Notes: a model not told the origin generated them from the letters alone. A DNA stretch of 64,000 nucleotides from Escherichia coli DSM 30083 = JCM 1649 = ATCC 11775 (GCF_003697165.2 NZ_CP033092.2:2046001-2110000); one strand, 5' to 3'; positions 1-9,910 are shown, numbered from the stretch's first letter. Translations and numbers: made by a program.

Positions 1-2204
1 GCAACAGGTGTTAAGCGCTCCCCGGTGAGAAATGACTACCCCTTTCGGCGTACCGGTAGAGCCGGAGGTGTAGATAATGTAGGCCGGTTGCGTGGGGGCG
101 CGTACTACCGGGTTGGCGATCGGCTCCGCCTCAATGGCCTGCTGCCAGGCAAGGACGGGAATATCGTCTGACCCGGCGCTGGCGTCGTGCTGACAAATGA
201 GCACCAGCCGGACGCTGGCGTCAGCGTAGATTTTCTCGCGCCGTGCGGCAGGCTGATCCAGCGAAACCGGAACGTAAACCGCCCCGGCCAGCAGGACGGC
301 CAGAACCGCAACAAGTTGTCCTGCGCCTTTCGACATCGTGATAGCCACATTATCGCCGGGCTGAACCCCGCACTCGATTAACCTGCCCGCGCAACGGCGG
401 GCATAGTCTGTCAGCTCATGATAATTCCACTGATAACGCATGTCCGTTACCGCCAGCGCCTGCGGCTGTTGCAGAGCGATACGGAAAATGCCTTCATGCA
501 GCAAGCCTTCGGGAATGGGGGCGCCGGTGGCGTTGACCCGTTCGCGTATCGCGCGCTGGCTGGCGGGCATCATATCTGCGAACGGCTTTTGCCAGGCGCT
601 TTCGTCATCGCAGAGTTGGTTAATCAACTGGCAGTAGGCGTCGAACAATGTTTCGACTAACGCCGGAGGGAACAGCGCGTCGTTGCTGTCCCATTGTAGC
701 CAGACCTCGCCGTGATGCTCGAACGCCAGATGATCTATCCAGACCTGCGGCGTTTGCGAGATGCCCCATTCCGGCTCGCCCAACGGCGATTCTGCGCGGC
801 TGCTGTAGAGGGAACGCCCCAGATTGCTGGTAAATACCACCGGGGCGCCGTGGGGGTAGCGCTGCTGGCGTTTGAGTTCACGGAGTAATTCGACGCCGGA
901 CCAGTGGCGATGCTCCCAGTCCTCCGTAAACGTGAGCTGGTTTTTACGCGCCAGGTTGCTGACGGTATCGCCATCGCAGGCGGTATCCAGCAGAAGAATA
1001 TTGGTGAAGTCGGCAAGCATCGCGCCAACCGCCGGGTGCAGCGGCTGGCGGTCGAATAAGGTGATGTTAAGCAGCAGACGCGTCAGGCCGCCCCAGCGAG
1101 CCAGCACGGCAGAAAAACAGGTCGCCAGTGCCATTGTCGGCGTCACGCCATACTCGCCGGCCCGGTTGCTAAAGGCGTGCCAGCGTGTTGCCGGGACAAT
1201 CATGCGGCGTCGGGTATTACGGACTTCACGTAGCGTGGCGGGTTCGCAGGCCAGCGGCAAGACGGGCGCGGGGGGAAGCGTCGATGCTTTCGCCAGCCAG
1301 TAAGCGCGAGCGTCGTCTCTCAGTGGTTGATTGATCTTCTGCTGGTGCAGCAAATACGAGCGGAAATCATAGCGGGTGTCGATAGCCGGCAGCGATTCTC
1401 CGGCCAGCAGGGCGTTAAGCTCATCGAAGAAAAGCGTAAAGCTGGAGGCATCCATAATCAGCAGGTCAATATTGACATGGAGGCGGTGGCGATTGTCCGG
1501 CAAGAGCGTCAGCTGAAAATCAAACGTTTCGCCGATTTCCACGCGTAAAAGACGGTGGCTCAGGCGCTGGCGCAGTGCGTCCAGATAGGCCTGGCGGCTT
1601 TCAGCGTCGTTATGGCGTAAATCATGAACGGTGACGCCGTTCCAGTAAGGTTGCGGTAGCCAGACCTGCTGCCCGTCGGGGCGAAAGGCGATATGCAGCA
1701 TTGGGTGGCGTTGCAGCAAGGTCGTGATGGCCTGCTCCAGCTGCGACGCCGTCAGACAATGGCCTTCAAACTCCTGATACAGGTGGCAACCCACGCCGCC
1801 AAGCGTCTGCCCCGGCATGCGGCCCGTCAGGTAGGCGTGCTGTACTGGCGTCAATGGGAAGGGCGTACTTTCGGTCATGTTCGGCCAGGATGATTCGTCG
1901 GGCGGCGTTTCTTCTTCCGCGTTCTCCGGCGACCGGCTGAGCATTAACTGGTTCCATGCCGCCAGCGTGGGGGCGGCATACAGCTCGCGAAGGGTAAGGC
2001 GGTAGCCATTTTTACGAAACCAGTGTAACCATCTCATCAATCTTATGGAATCCAGGCCGGCCTGGATCAGGTTGCTCTCTTCATATGTAACTGCTGCGGC
2101 GTTAAATTCAGTTCCTGTATGAGCCGCTCGCGTAATTGTTGGTAATCAGCCGCGTGGCGGTTGTCCGGTAACAGCGAATCCTGAGATGGTGCGCCAGAAA
2201 TCAT
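1..2204 (-). pseudogene. irp2: Yersiniabactin synthetase HMWP2 (irp2), 5' part, frameshifted
   Basis: This is the N-terminal part of the HMWP2 non-ribosomal peptide synthetase, running off the left edge. The ATG at 2204 follows a strong AGGAGG ribosome site and begins MISGAPSQDS. The protein starts with an aryl carrier domain, then a cyclisation domain (motif DLLIMD), then an adenylation domain (YTSGSTGTPKG near the window edge). The start frame is not the frame of these domains. A duplicated AT at about 2083-2086 (CATATG where CATG is expected) adds two bases, so translation from 2204 ends at TGA 2067-2069 after 45 residues. After the lesion the correct frame (codon tops divisible by 3) is consistent at the points checked, down to position 1. 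The carrier serine (GLDSIR) lies beyond the lesion, and the first ATG after it also misses that serine. Yersiniabactin synthesis should therefore be lost unless this is a sequencing error. Confidence 0.9.
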
Positions 2205-2248
2205 TCTTCCTCCTGATGGCACGTCTTACCGAAAAGCATTACTCATAT

Positions 2249-2267
2249 GAGAATAATAATTATTAAC
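2249..2267. promoter_or_regulatory. Fur-box-like site upstream of irp2
   Basis: An AT-rich 19-mer, GAGAATAATAATTATTAAC, matches about 14 of 19 positions of the GATAATGATTATCATTATC Fur consensus. It lies 45 bp upstream of the irp2 start. Iron repression of irp2 by Fur is known for this island; assigning this exact site is inference. Confidence 0.55.
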
Positions 2268-2279
2268 AATTGAATGCTA

Positions 2280-2311
2280 CCCGAAACGGGTTTATTTATG
2301 CCCGTTTCGGG
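2280..2311. terminator. 11-bp inverted repeat between ybtA and irp2
   Basis: CCCGAAACGGG (2280-2290) and CCCGTTTCGGG (2301-2311) form a perfect 11-bp stem with a 10-base loop. It could be a terminator for ybtA transcripts or part of the irp2 control region. No clear T-run follows on either strand. Confidence 0.45.
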
Positions 2312-2332
2312 TTGGTAACAGGCGGAAAGAAC

Positions 2333-2361
2333 AGAGGCCCGGATGAGGTATCCGGGCCTCT
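2333..2361 (-). terminator. 12-bp hairpin downstream of ybtA
   Basis: AGAGGCCCGGAT and ATCCGGGCCTCT form a perfect 12-bp stem around a 5-base loop, 34 bp past the ybtA stop. On the minus strand it is followed by GTTCTTT, a weak T-run. It is the likely ybtA terminator, insulating irp2. Confidence 0.6.
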
Positions 2362-2394
2362 GTCAGGGAGGAGTTTAGGGGGGCGCGACCCCGG

Positions 2395-3354
2395 TTACAT
2401 CCCGCGTTTAAAGGTCGAAGGAGTTACGCCAAACTGTTTCTGGAAGGCGGCAGAGAAATGGCTGGCGTTGGCATAGCCCAGATCGGCCGCCACCGTCATG
2501 ACGGAGGTATTGCCGTTGGCCAGGCGTCTTCTGGCTTCCTGCATTCGTTCAGCCTGAAACAGGCCATAGACGCTGTTGTTGAACAGAACGCGGAAGCCTC
2601 GCTTAATTTTGAGAACGCTCAGACCGGACTCTCTGGCCAGCTCCGCGACGCCCGGCGCTTGCGTCAGATCAGCCAGCAGCAGATCCTTCGCCCGCAGCAG
2701 TTTCTGGCGTTCCATCGGGTTGAAGTGGCAGGAGAGGCAACTGGCGTCTTCGCGATGTTCATCCAGCACCAGGCTGAGCATGACCAGACTTTGCCCCTGC
2801 AACCATAGCGTCGACGGCTTTTGTTCATGACTGAAGCCGCCGTGCATGCGCATCAGCGCGTGACGCAAGGCCTGAGCCGTTAAGTGGGTTTCAGCATTAC
2901 AACGCTGCTGCTGGCAACAGCAGTGGGAGTCGATCTTATTCTTAATGACCGCGCTAATATCCGGCACCCACAGCGCGAGGGTTTCAGGGCTGAAGGAGAG
3001 GGTAATGCTCTCGAATCGGCCACAATAGGAGGCGCTGCCGCGACAGTCTGGCGTATGGGTAATGTAATGGCGATTGCGCGCAAGCTCCCAGTCGGTGTGG
3101 CGCCGGAGTCCCTGAATCGCAAAGCGCGATGTGCCTTCCAGGATGCACGAGAAGTTAATCCTGCCCAGATCGTCGTGTAGCTGCAACGTCTCTGGCCGCG
3201 CAAAATGGCCCCTCCAGAGCAAAATATCCATACCTTCCTGCAACGAACAGCGCAGCAGTTCACACTGAGCAGGAATATTGCCATCGTTTGCAGGTTTCCC
3301 GACCACCAACTGGTGAATAGAGATTTCAGATTGCGTTTGCGGTGACTCCGTCAT
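2395..3354 (-). CDS. ybtA: YbtA, AraC-family activator of the yersiniabactin genes
   Basis: A 319-residue AraC/XylS-type regulator. With yersiniabactin, YbtA activates the irp2, fyuA and ybtPQXS promoters and represses its own. The N-terminal two thirds is the sensing and dimerisation region and holds a cysteine-rich stretch (HCCCQQQRC, about residue 143). The C-terminal 100 residues carry two helix-turn-helix motifs, VAELARESGLSVLKIKRGF and MTVAADLGYANASHFSAAF, followed by the typical FGVTPSTFKRG. It is divergent from ybtP across a 166-bp control region holding a Fur-like box. The frame is intact and full length, unlike neighbouring irp2. Confidence 0.95.
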   Translation of the reverse strand: MTESPQTQSEISIHQLVVGKPANDGNIPAQCELLRCSLQEGMDILLWRGHFARPETLQLHDDLGRINFSCILEGTSRFAIQGLRRHTDWELARNRHYITHTPDCRGSASYCGRFESITLSFSPETLALWVPDISAVIKNKIDSHCCCQQQRCNAETHLTAQALRHALMRMHGGFSHEQKPSTLWLQGQSLVMLSLVLDEHREDASCLSCHFNPMERQKLLRAKDLLLADLTQAPGVAELARESGLSVLKIKRGFRVLFNNSVYGLFQAERMQEARRRLANGNTSVMTVAADLGYANASHFSAAFQKQFGVTPSTFKRGM

Positions 3355-3425
3355 GACCTGGTTATCTCCCTGTGGCTTAGACCAATGCGGGTATAAATAG
3401 AACCGAATGGGGTAGATGAGTTATT

Positions 3426-3444
3426 GATAATGGTTATTATTCAC
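3426..3444. promoter_or_regulatory. Fur-box-like site between ybtA and ybtP
   Basis: GATAATGGTTATTATTCAC matches about 15 of 19 positions of the Fur consensus. It lies in the divergent ybtA-ybtP intergenic region, 77 bp before the ybtP start, where Fur repression of the ybtPQXS operon is expected from the known biology of this island. Confidence 0.65.
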
Positions 3445-3520
3445 ATTAATTCTCAGAACGCCACCCTGAATTGTCGTTTTTGGCGTCCGTAAAAATTCAT
3501 CAGGAAATTCAGTTACTCCC

Positions 3521-5323
3521 ATGTCATCTCAATCATCCAATACTGAATCGCTGTCCCGATTTCCTCTCTGGCAGGTGATTACACCGGTTCGCAGGAAGGT
3601 TATTTTAGCTATGGCGCTGGCGGGGCTGGCGGCATTAACCAGCCTGGGGGCGCTCCTTTTTCTGGCGTGGAGCCTGCGTGACATTCGCGCGACGCCTGAC
3701 GCTATTCCGGCCTGGCCGCTGGGCGGCGTGATCGGCTGCGTGGTCTTAACTTTTGTTCTGCGCTTACAGGCGTTCAACACCTCTCATTACGCGGCTTTTC
3801 ATCTGGAGAACATTCTGCGCAGCAGGTTAGCCCGTAAAGCATTGCAGCTTCCGCCTGGCGTGTTACAGCAAATGGGCAGCGGGTCAGTGGCGAAAGTGAT
3901 GCTGGATGACGTGAAGTCGTTACATATTTTTGTGGCCGACAGCACGCCGCTCTATGCCCGCGCGATCATCATGCCGCTGGCGACAATCGTTATCTTGTTC
4001 TGGCTGGACTGGCGGCTGGCAATCGCGACGCTGGGGGTACTGGCGTTTGGATCGGTTGTTCTCGTGCTCGCCCGCCAGCGTTCGGAAAATATGGCTCAGC
4101 GTTATCATAAGGCGCGCGAGCAGGTTAGCGCGGCGGTTATTGAGTTCGTGCAGGCCATGCCCGTGGTGAGAACGTTTGATAGCGGCAGCACCAGTTTTTT
4201 GCGCTATCAACGCGCCCTTGAAGAGTGGGTCGATGTGCTCAAAACCTGGTATCGCAAAGCCGGTTTTTCAGCGCGTTTTTCCTTCTCGATTCTGAATCCT
4301 CTCCCGACCCTGTTTGTCCTGATCTGGTCGGGATACGGCCTGTTGCACTATGGCAGTTTCGATTTTATCGCGTGGGTGGCCGTTTTACTGCTGGGCAGCG
4401 GAATGGCCGAAGCCGTAATGCCAATGATGATGCTCAATAACCTGGTCGCGCAAACGCGTTTAAGCATTCAGCGTATTTATCAGGTTCTCGCGATGCCGGA
4501 GTTATCGCTGCCGCAGTCTGACCAGCAGCCGCAAGAGGCGAGCATTACCTTTGAGCAGGTGAGCTTTCATTATCCGCAAGCGCGTACTGGCGCCGCGTTG
4601 CAGGAGGTGAGCTTTCATGTGCCTGCCGGGCAAATTGTGGCGCTGGTCGGGCCAAGCGGCGCCGGAAAAAGCACCGTGGCGCGCTTGCTGCTGCGTTACG
4701 CCGACCCGGACAAAGGCCATATCCGTATTGGCGGCGTGGATCTGCGTGATATGCAGACGGACACCCTGATGAAGCAACTCTCGTTTGTGTTTCAGGACAA
4801 CTTCCTTTTTGCCGACACGATAGCCAATAACATTCGTCTGGGCGCGCCGGATACGCCGCTGGAGGCGGTTATAGCGGCGGCCAGAGTGGCGCAGGCCCAT
4901 GATTTTATTAGCGCTCTGCCAGAAGGTTACAACACTCGAGTCGGGGAACGTGGGGTATTTCTCTCCGGCGGCCAGCGGCAGCGCATTACTATCGCCCGGG
5001 CGCTTTTGCAGGATCGCCCCATCCTGGTGCTCGATGAGGCGACGGCGTTTGCTGACCCGGAAAACGAAGCGGCGCTTATCAAGGCGCTCGCGGCGGCCAT
5101 GCGTGGCCGGACGGTCATCATGGTCGCGCATCGTCTCTCAATGGTGACTCAGGCCGATGTGATATTGCTGTTTTCCGACGGACAACTCAGGGAAATGGGG
5201 AACCATACGCAACTGTTGGCGCAGGGCGGCCTGTATCAACGGCTCTGGCAACACTATCAGCAGGCGCAGCATTGGGTGCCGGGTGGAACACAGGAAGAGG
5301 TGGTGGAAAATGAAAGACAATAA
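3521..5323 (+). CDS. ybtP: YbtP, inner-membrane ABC transporter for yersiniabactin-metal uptake
   Basis: A 600-residue half-transporter with fused membrane and ATPase domains. YbtP and YbtQ form a heterodimer that imports metal-loaded yersiniabactin, although the fold is that of an ABC exporter. Membrane segments fill about residues 25-300. The ATPase has Walker A GPSGAGKST (377-385), signature LSGGQRQR, Walker B ILVLDEA and an H-loop in MVAHRLS. It is the first gene of ybtPQXS and overlaps ybtQ by 14 bp. The frame is intact. Confidence 0.95.
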   Translation: MSSQSSNTESLSRFPLWQVITPVRRKVILAMALAGLAALTSLGALLFLAWSLRDIRATPDAIPAWPLGGVIGCVVLTFVLRLQAFNTSHYAAFHLENILRSRLARKALQLPPGVLQQMGSGSVAKVMLDDVKSLHIFVADSTPLYARAIIMPLATIVILFWLDWRLAIATLGVLAFGSVVLVLARQRSENMAQRYHKAREQVSAAVIEFVQAMPVVRTFDSGSTSFLRYQRALEEWVDVLKTWYRKAGFSARFSFSILNPLPTLFVLIWSGYGLLHYGSFDFIAWVAVLLLGSGMAEAVMPMMMLNNLVAQTRLSIQRIYQVLAMPELSLPQSDQQPQEASITFEQVSFHYPQARTGAALQEVSFHVPAGQIVALVGPSGAGKSTVARLLLRYADPDKGHIRIGGVDLRDMQTDTLMKQLSFVFQDNFLFADTIANNIRLGAPDTPLEAVIAAARVAQAHDFISALPEGYNTRVGERGVFLSGGQRQRITIARALLQDRPILVLDEATAFADPENEAALIKALAAAMRGRTVIMVAHRLSMVTQADVILLFSDGQLREMGNHTQLLAQGGLYQRLWQHYQQAQHWVPGGTQEEVVENERQ

Positions 5324-7112
5324 TCCTGCGGATAACCTGGCCTGGCGCGTCATCTGGCGCCAGCTTATCTCCAGCGTTGGCAGTCAGGCCAGGATGCTGC
5401 GACGCAGTATGCTGGCGCTGTTGCTGGCGGCATTCATGCAGGGGATCGCCTTTGCCTGTCTTTATCCGATCATTGATGCGCTGTTACGGGGAGACGCGCC
5501 GCAACTTCTTAACTGGGCTATGGCCTTCAGCGTCGCCGCAATTGTGACGCTGGTGCTACGCTGGTATGGCCTGGGCTTTGAATACCGTGGTCATCTGGCG
5601 CAGGCTACCCATGAGTTGCGCCTGCGACTTGGCGAGCAGTTACGCCGCGTGCCGCTGGAGAAGCTCCAGCGCGGCAGGGCGGGTGAAATGAACGCCTTGC
5701 TGCTGGGCAGCGTGGATGAAAACCTCAATTATGTTATTGCGATAGCCAATATTTTGCTGCTCACCATTGTCACGCCGCTGACGGCGTCGCTGGCGACATT
5801 GTGGATAGACTGGCGGCTGGGGCTGGTGATGTTGCTGATCTTCCCTCTGCTGGTGCCGTTTTATTACTGGCGCCGCCCGGCGATGCGGCGACAAATGCAG
5901 ACGCTGGGGGAAGCGCACCAGCGTCTGAGCGGCGATATCGTTGAATTTGCTCAGGGGATGATGGTATTGCGCACCTGCGGCAGCGATGCCGATAAAAGCC
6001 GGGCGCTGCTGGCGCATTTCAATGCGCTGGAAAACTTACAGACCCGCACTCACCGTCAGGGCGCTGGCGCAACGATGCTGATCGCCAGCGTCGTGGAGTT
6101 GGGCCTACAGGTGGTGGTGTTATCCGGGATCGTCTGGGTAGTGACGGGCACTCTGAACCTCGCCTTTTTGATTGCCGCCGTCGCGATGATTATGCGCTTC
6201 GCAGAACCGATGGCGATGTTTATCAGCTACACCTCGGTTGTGGAACTGATCGCCAGCGCCCTGCAACGGATTGAGCAGTTTATGGCGATAGCACCGCTTC
6301 CCGTCGCAGAGCAAAGCGAGATGCCGGAACGTTACGATATCAGCTTTGACAACGTCAGCTATCGCTACGAAGAAGGTGACGGCCACGCGCTTAATCATGT
6401 TTCTTTGACGTTCCCGGCAGCCAGTATGAGCGCGCTGGTGGGTGCCTCCGGCGCAGGCAAAACTACGGTCACCAAACTGTTAATGCGCTATGCCGATCCG
6501 CAGCAAGGGCAGATTTCTATTGGCGGCGTCGATATTCGCCGCCTGACGCCGGAACAGCTCAATAGCCTGATTTCTGTTGTTTTCCAGGATGTCTGGCTGT
6601 TTGATGACACGCTGCTGGCGAATATCCGTATCGCGCGCCCACAGGCGACGCGGCAGGAGGTAGAAGAGGCCGCCCGCGCGGCGCAGTGCCTTGAGTTTAT
6701 TTCCCGTCTTCCGCAAGGCTGGCTGACGCCAATGGGAGAGATGGGCGGCCAGCTATCGGGCGGCGAGCGCCAGCGGATTTCCATTGCCAGAGCGTTATTG
6801 AAAAACGCGCCGGTCGTCATTCTCGATGAACCGACTGCCGCGCTGGATATTGAAAGCGAGCTGGCGGTGCAAAAAGCGATCGATAACCTGGTTCACAACC
6901 GGACGGTGATTATCATCGCTCACCGTTTATCCACCATCGCCGGGGCCGGAAACATTCTGGTGATGGAAGAGGGACAGGTGGTTGAGCAGGGTACTCATGC
7001 GCAATTGCTCTCACATCATGGACGTTATCAGGCGCTGTGGCAGGCGCAAATGGCCGCGCGCGTGTGGCGCGACGACGGGGGTTCCGCGTCTGGAGAGTGG
7101 GTGCATGAGTGA
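5310..7112 (+). CDS. ybtQ: YbtQ, inner-membrane ABC transporter partner of YbtP
   Basis: A 600-residue half-ABC transporter, partner of YbtP in ferric-yersiniabactin uptake. Hydrophobic helices lie in the first 300 residues; the ATPase shows Walker A GASGAGKTT, signature LSGGERQR, Walker B VVILDEPTAALD and switch IIAHRLS. The start at 5310 (MKDNNPADN) is preferred over an upstream in-frame ATG at 5283 because it gives the usual family length and sits behind a purine-rich GGAAGAGG. It overlaps ybtP by 14 bp and ybtX by 8 bp, consistent with translational coupling. Confidence 0.95.
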   Translation: MKDNNPADNLAWRVIWRQLISSVGSQARMLRRSMLALLLAAFMQGIAFACLYPIIDALLRGDAPQLLNWAMAFSVAAIVTLVLRWYGLGFEYRGHLAQATHELRLRLGEQLRRVPLEKLQRGRAGEMNALLLGSVDENLNYVIAIANILLLTIVTPLTASLATLWIDWRLGLVMLLIFPLLVPFYYWRRPAMRRQMQTLGEAHQRLSGDIVEFAQGMMVLRTCGSDADKSRALLAHFNALENLQTRTHRQGAGATMLIASVVELGLQVVVLSGIVWVVTGTLNLAFLIAAVAMIMRFAEPMAMFISYTSVVELIASALQRIEQFMAIAPLPVAEQSEMPERYDISFDNVSYRYEEGDGHALNHVSLTFPAASMSALVGASGAGKTTVTKLLMRYADPQQGQISIGGVDIRRLTPEQLNSLISVVFQDVWLFDDTLLANIRIARPQATRQEVEEAARAAQCLEFISRLPQGWLTPMGEMGGQLSGGERQRISIARALLKNAPVVILDEPTAALDIESELAVQKAIDNLVHNRTVIIIAHRLSTIAGAGNILVMEEGQVVEQGTHAQLLSHHGRYQALWQAQMAARVWRDDGGSASGEWVHE

Positions 7113-8385
7113 TGTTCAGTCGAATGTGAAACCTCTGACGTTGACGACCGGGCGGGTGATTTTTGCTATTGCCGGCGTCTATGTGACGCAGAGTCTGGTA
7201 TCGGCGCTGTCTATGCAGTCCTTACCCGCGCTGGTGCGCGCTGCTGGCGGTTCGCTGGCGCTTGCCGGTGCGACAACCCTGTTTATGCTGCCCTGGGCGC
7301 TGAAGTTTATTTGGGCGCCGTGGATCGAGCGCTGGCGGCTTCCGCCCGGTAGCCAGGAACGCCGTTCCCGCATGTTAATCCTGCGTGGTCAGGTCGCGCT
7401 AGCGGCGATCCTGACTATTGCCGCAGCGATTGGCTGGTTTGGGCGAGAAGGGGGATTCCCCGATACGCAAATCGTCGCGTTATTTGTTCTGTTTATGGTG
7501 GCAGGCACGGTCGCCTCCACCATTGATATCGCCAGCGACGGCTTTTGTGTCGATCAACTGACCCGCACGGGTTACGGCTGGGGAAACAGCGTGCAGGTCG
7601 GCGGCAGCTATCTGGGAATGATGTGCGGCGGCGGGGTGTTCCTGATGCTGTCGGCGGCATCCGGCTGGCCTGTCGCCATGCTGATGATGGCGGTGCTGAT
7701 TATGGCGCTGTCACTCCCGCTGTGGCGCATTACGGAGCCGACGCGAACAGCGACTATCCCGCATGTTCCGGCGTTAGGTTATGCGCTAAGGAGGAAGCAG
7801 GCGCGCCTGGGCTTACTGCTGGTATTGATGCTGAATTCAGGCATGCGGTTTGTGCTGCCTCTTCTGGCACCGCTGTTGTTGGATCATGGGTTGAGCATGT
7901 CCGCATTGGGCGCGCTGTTCAGCGGCGGCAATATTGCAGCGGGCATAGCAGGAACGCTGGCCGGCGGATTGCTGATGAAATACACCTCACCCGGCAGAGC
8001 GCTGTTGACGGCTTATGGCGTCCAGGGGATCGCGCTGCTGGCGGTGGTGATGACGCTCATGATGGCGCCGGGTCATCTGCTGCTGCAGATTCTCCAGTGT
8101 CTGGTCATTGTCCAGTCCATTTCGCTGGCCTGCGCGCTGGTCTGTCTTTACGCCACGCTGATGTCGCTTTCATCGCCTTTGCAGGCCGGTGTCGACTTCA
8201 CCCTCTTTCAATGTACTGACGCGGCAATCGCCATTCTGGCTGGCGTTATCGGTGGCGTTGTTGCTCAACATTTTGGCTATGCGGCCTGCTTCCTGTTTGC
8301 CGGGGCATTCACGTTGCTGGCGGCGTGGGTTGCTTATATCCGGCTGCATTCGGCAAGAGAACTGATGACAAGCGCAATTGATTGA
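7105..8385 (+). CDS. ybtX: YbtX, major facilitator superfamily membrane protein of the HPI
   Basis: A 426-residue, highly hydrophobic protein with about 12 predicted membrane helices, of the MFS family. It is encoded in the yersiniabactin uptake operon; its exact role is unsettled, with links to zinc acquisition reported in Yersinia. The start at 7105 (MSDVQSNVK) overlaps the ybtQ stop in ATGAGTGA. An in-frame upstream ATG at 6982 would give a non-family extension read out of ybtQ. The frame is intact. Confidence 0.92.
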   Translation: MSDVQSNVKPLTLTTGRVIFAIAGVYVTQSLVSALSMQSLPALVRAAGGSLALAGATTLFMLPWALKFIWAPWIERWRLPPGSQERRSRMLILRGQVALAAILTIAAAIGWFGREGGFPDTQIVALFVLFMVAGTVASTIDIASDGFCVDQLTRTGYGWGNSVQVGGSYLGMMCGGGVFLMLSAASGWPVAMLMMAVLIMALSLPLWRITEPTRTATIPHVPALGYALRRKQARLGLLLVLMLNSGMRFVLPLLAPLLLDHGLSMSALGALFSGGNIAAGIAGTLAGGLLMKYTSPGRALLTAYGVQGIALLAVVMTLMMAPGHLLLQILQCLVIVQSISLACALVCLYATLMSLSSPLQAGVDFTLFQCTDAAIAILAGVIGGVVAQHFGYAACFLFAGAFTLLAAWVAYIRLHSARELMTSAID

Positions 8386-8412
8386 TCCGGGAATAACACA
8401 GAGAGGTAAGGG

Positions 8413-9717
8413 ATGAAAATCAGTGAATTTCTACATCTGGCGTTACCAGAGGAACAATGGCTACCGACGATTTCTGGCGTTTTACGCCAGTTCGCAGAAG
8501 AAGAGTGTTATGTCTATGAGCGTCAACCCTGTTGGTATTTAGGCAAAGGGTGCCAGGCACGGCTGCACATTAATGCCGACGGAACGCAGGCGACATTTAT
8601 TGATGATGCTGGGGAGCAAAAATGGGCGGTGGATTCCATTGCCGACTGCGCGCGTCGTTTTATGGCGCATCCTCAGGTGAAAGGACGTCGGGTATATGGA
8701 CAGGTTGGGTTCAACTTTGCGGCGCATGCGCGGGGGATTGCCTTTAACGCCGGGGAGTGGCCGCTGCTGACGTTAACCGTTCCCCGTGAAGAACTTATTT
8801 TTGAAAAGGGAAATGTCACCGTTTATGCGGACTCCGCCGACGGGTGCCGACGTTTGTGCGAGTGGGTAAAAGAGGCCGGTACAACGACGCAGAACGCACC
8901 ACTGGCGGTGGATACCGCCCTCAATGGTGAGGCATATAAACAACAGGTTGCGCGCGCCGTTGCGGAGATCCGCCGTGGCGAGTATGTCAAAGTGATTGTC
9001 TCGCGCGCCATTCCCCTGCCATCGCGGATTGATATGCCCGCCACGCTGTTATACGGGCGGCAGGCAAACACGCCTGTGCGCTCGTTTATGTTCCGTCAGG
9101 AAGGACGCGAAGCGCTGGGCTTTAGCCCGGAACTGGTGATGTCAGTGACGGGCAATAAAGTGGTCACTGAACCGCTTGCGGGCACCCGCGATCGCATGGG
9201 AAACCCGGAGCATAATAAGGCGAAAGAGGCAGAACTGCTGCACGACAGTAAAGAGGTGCTTGAGCATATCCTTTCTGTCAAAGAAGCTATTGCTGAACTG
9301 GAGGCTGTTTGCCAGCCGGGCAGCGTGGTGGTTGAAGATTTAATGTCGGTTCGCCAGCGCGGCAGCGTTCAGCATCTGGGGTCTGGCGTGAGCGGTCAGC
9401 TTGCGGAAAACAAGGATGCCTGGGATGCGTTTACCGTGCTGTTTCCGTCGATTACCGCCTCAGGTATCCCTAAAAATGCTGCTCTGAACGCGATTATGCA
9501 AATTGAGAAGACGCCGCGAGAGCTTTATTCCGGCGCAATCCTGCTGCTGGACGATACGCGCTTTGATGCGGCGCTAGTTCTGCGTTCCGTATTTCAGGAT
9601 AGCCAGCGCTGCTGGATACAGGCGGGGGCGGGAATCATCGCGCAATCTACGCCGGAACGCGAACTGACAGAAACCCGGGAGAAATTAGCGAGCATTGCGC
9701 CCTATTTAATGGTGTAG
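8413..9717 (+). CDS. ybtS: YbtS, salicylate synthase
   Basis: A 434-residue chorismate-utilising enzyme (isochorismate synthase/anthranilate synthase fold) that converts chorismate to salicylate, the starter unit that YbtE loads on HMWP2. Family motifs include VVEDLMSVRQRGSVQHLGSGV, TASGIPKNAALNAI and the C-terminal QAGAGIIAQSTPERELTET. It is the last gene of ybtPQXS, behind GAGAGGTAAGGG. It looks functional, but with irp2 frameshifted its salicylate would have no synthetase to enter. Confidence 0.95.
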   Translation: MKISEFLHLALPEEQWLPTISGVLRQFAEEECYVYERQPCWYLGKGCQARLHINADGTQATFIDDAGEQKWAVDSIADCARRFMAHPQVKGRRVYGQVGFNFAAHARGIAFNAGEWPLLTLTVPREELIFEKGNVTVYADSADGCRRLCEWVKEAGTTTQNAPLAVDTALNGEAYKQQVARAVAEIRRGEYVKVIVSRAIPLPSRIDMPATLLYGRQANTPVRSFMFRQEGREALGFSPELVMSVTGNKVVTEPLAGTRDRMGNPEHNKAKEAELLHDSKEVLEHILSVKEAIAELEAVCQPGSVVVEDLMSVRQRGSVQHLGSGVSGQLAENKDAWDAFTVLFPSITASGIPKNAALNAIMQIEKTPRELYSGAILLLDDTRFDAALVLRSVFQDSQRCWIQAGAGIIAQSTPERELTETREKLASIAPYLMV

Positions 9718-9754
9718 GAGTAACTGTTTTCTAACCTCACAACCAGACTGTCCA

Positions 9755-9800
9755 AAGACAATTGAGTCGCTCTTTGATTCCTCTGTGACTCTATTGTCTT
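9755..9800 (+). terminator. Probable terminator of the ybtPQXS operon
   Basis: AAGACAATTGAGTC (9755-9768) pairs with GACTCTATTGTCTT (9787-9800) with one mismatch in 14, followed by CTTTTGGG. It lies 38 bp after the ybtS stop, so it probably ends the operon transcript. Confidence 0.6.
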
Positions 9801-9855
9801 CTTTTGGGATAAAATAGGTGTTTTTCGTCATGAAGTTGATAAAAGTCTATATAGA

Positions 9856-9876
9856 ACCACCTCCTGTGGAGGTGGT
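9856..9876. repeat. Perfect 9-bp hairpin between ybtS and the integrase
   Basis: ACCACCTCC-TGT-GGAGGTGGT is a perfect inverted repeat with a 3-base loop, between ybtS and the 3' end of the integrase. There is no T-run, so its function is unknown. Confidence 0.5.
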
Positions 9877-9910
9877 GGTAATTTGCCAGAGTGTGGGATT
9901 CGTTAGTATA

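Noticed and set aside
2270..2476. 68-codon plus-strand frame downstream of the irp2 promoter
   Set aside because: It spans two strong hairpins and the antisense of ybtA; no similarity.
6982..7104. Extended ybtX start
   Set aside because: The extra 41 residues are read out of frame from ybtQ and are not part of the 426-residue YbtX family.
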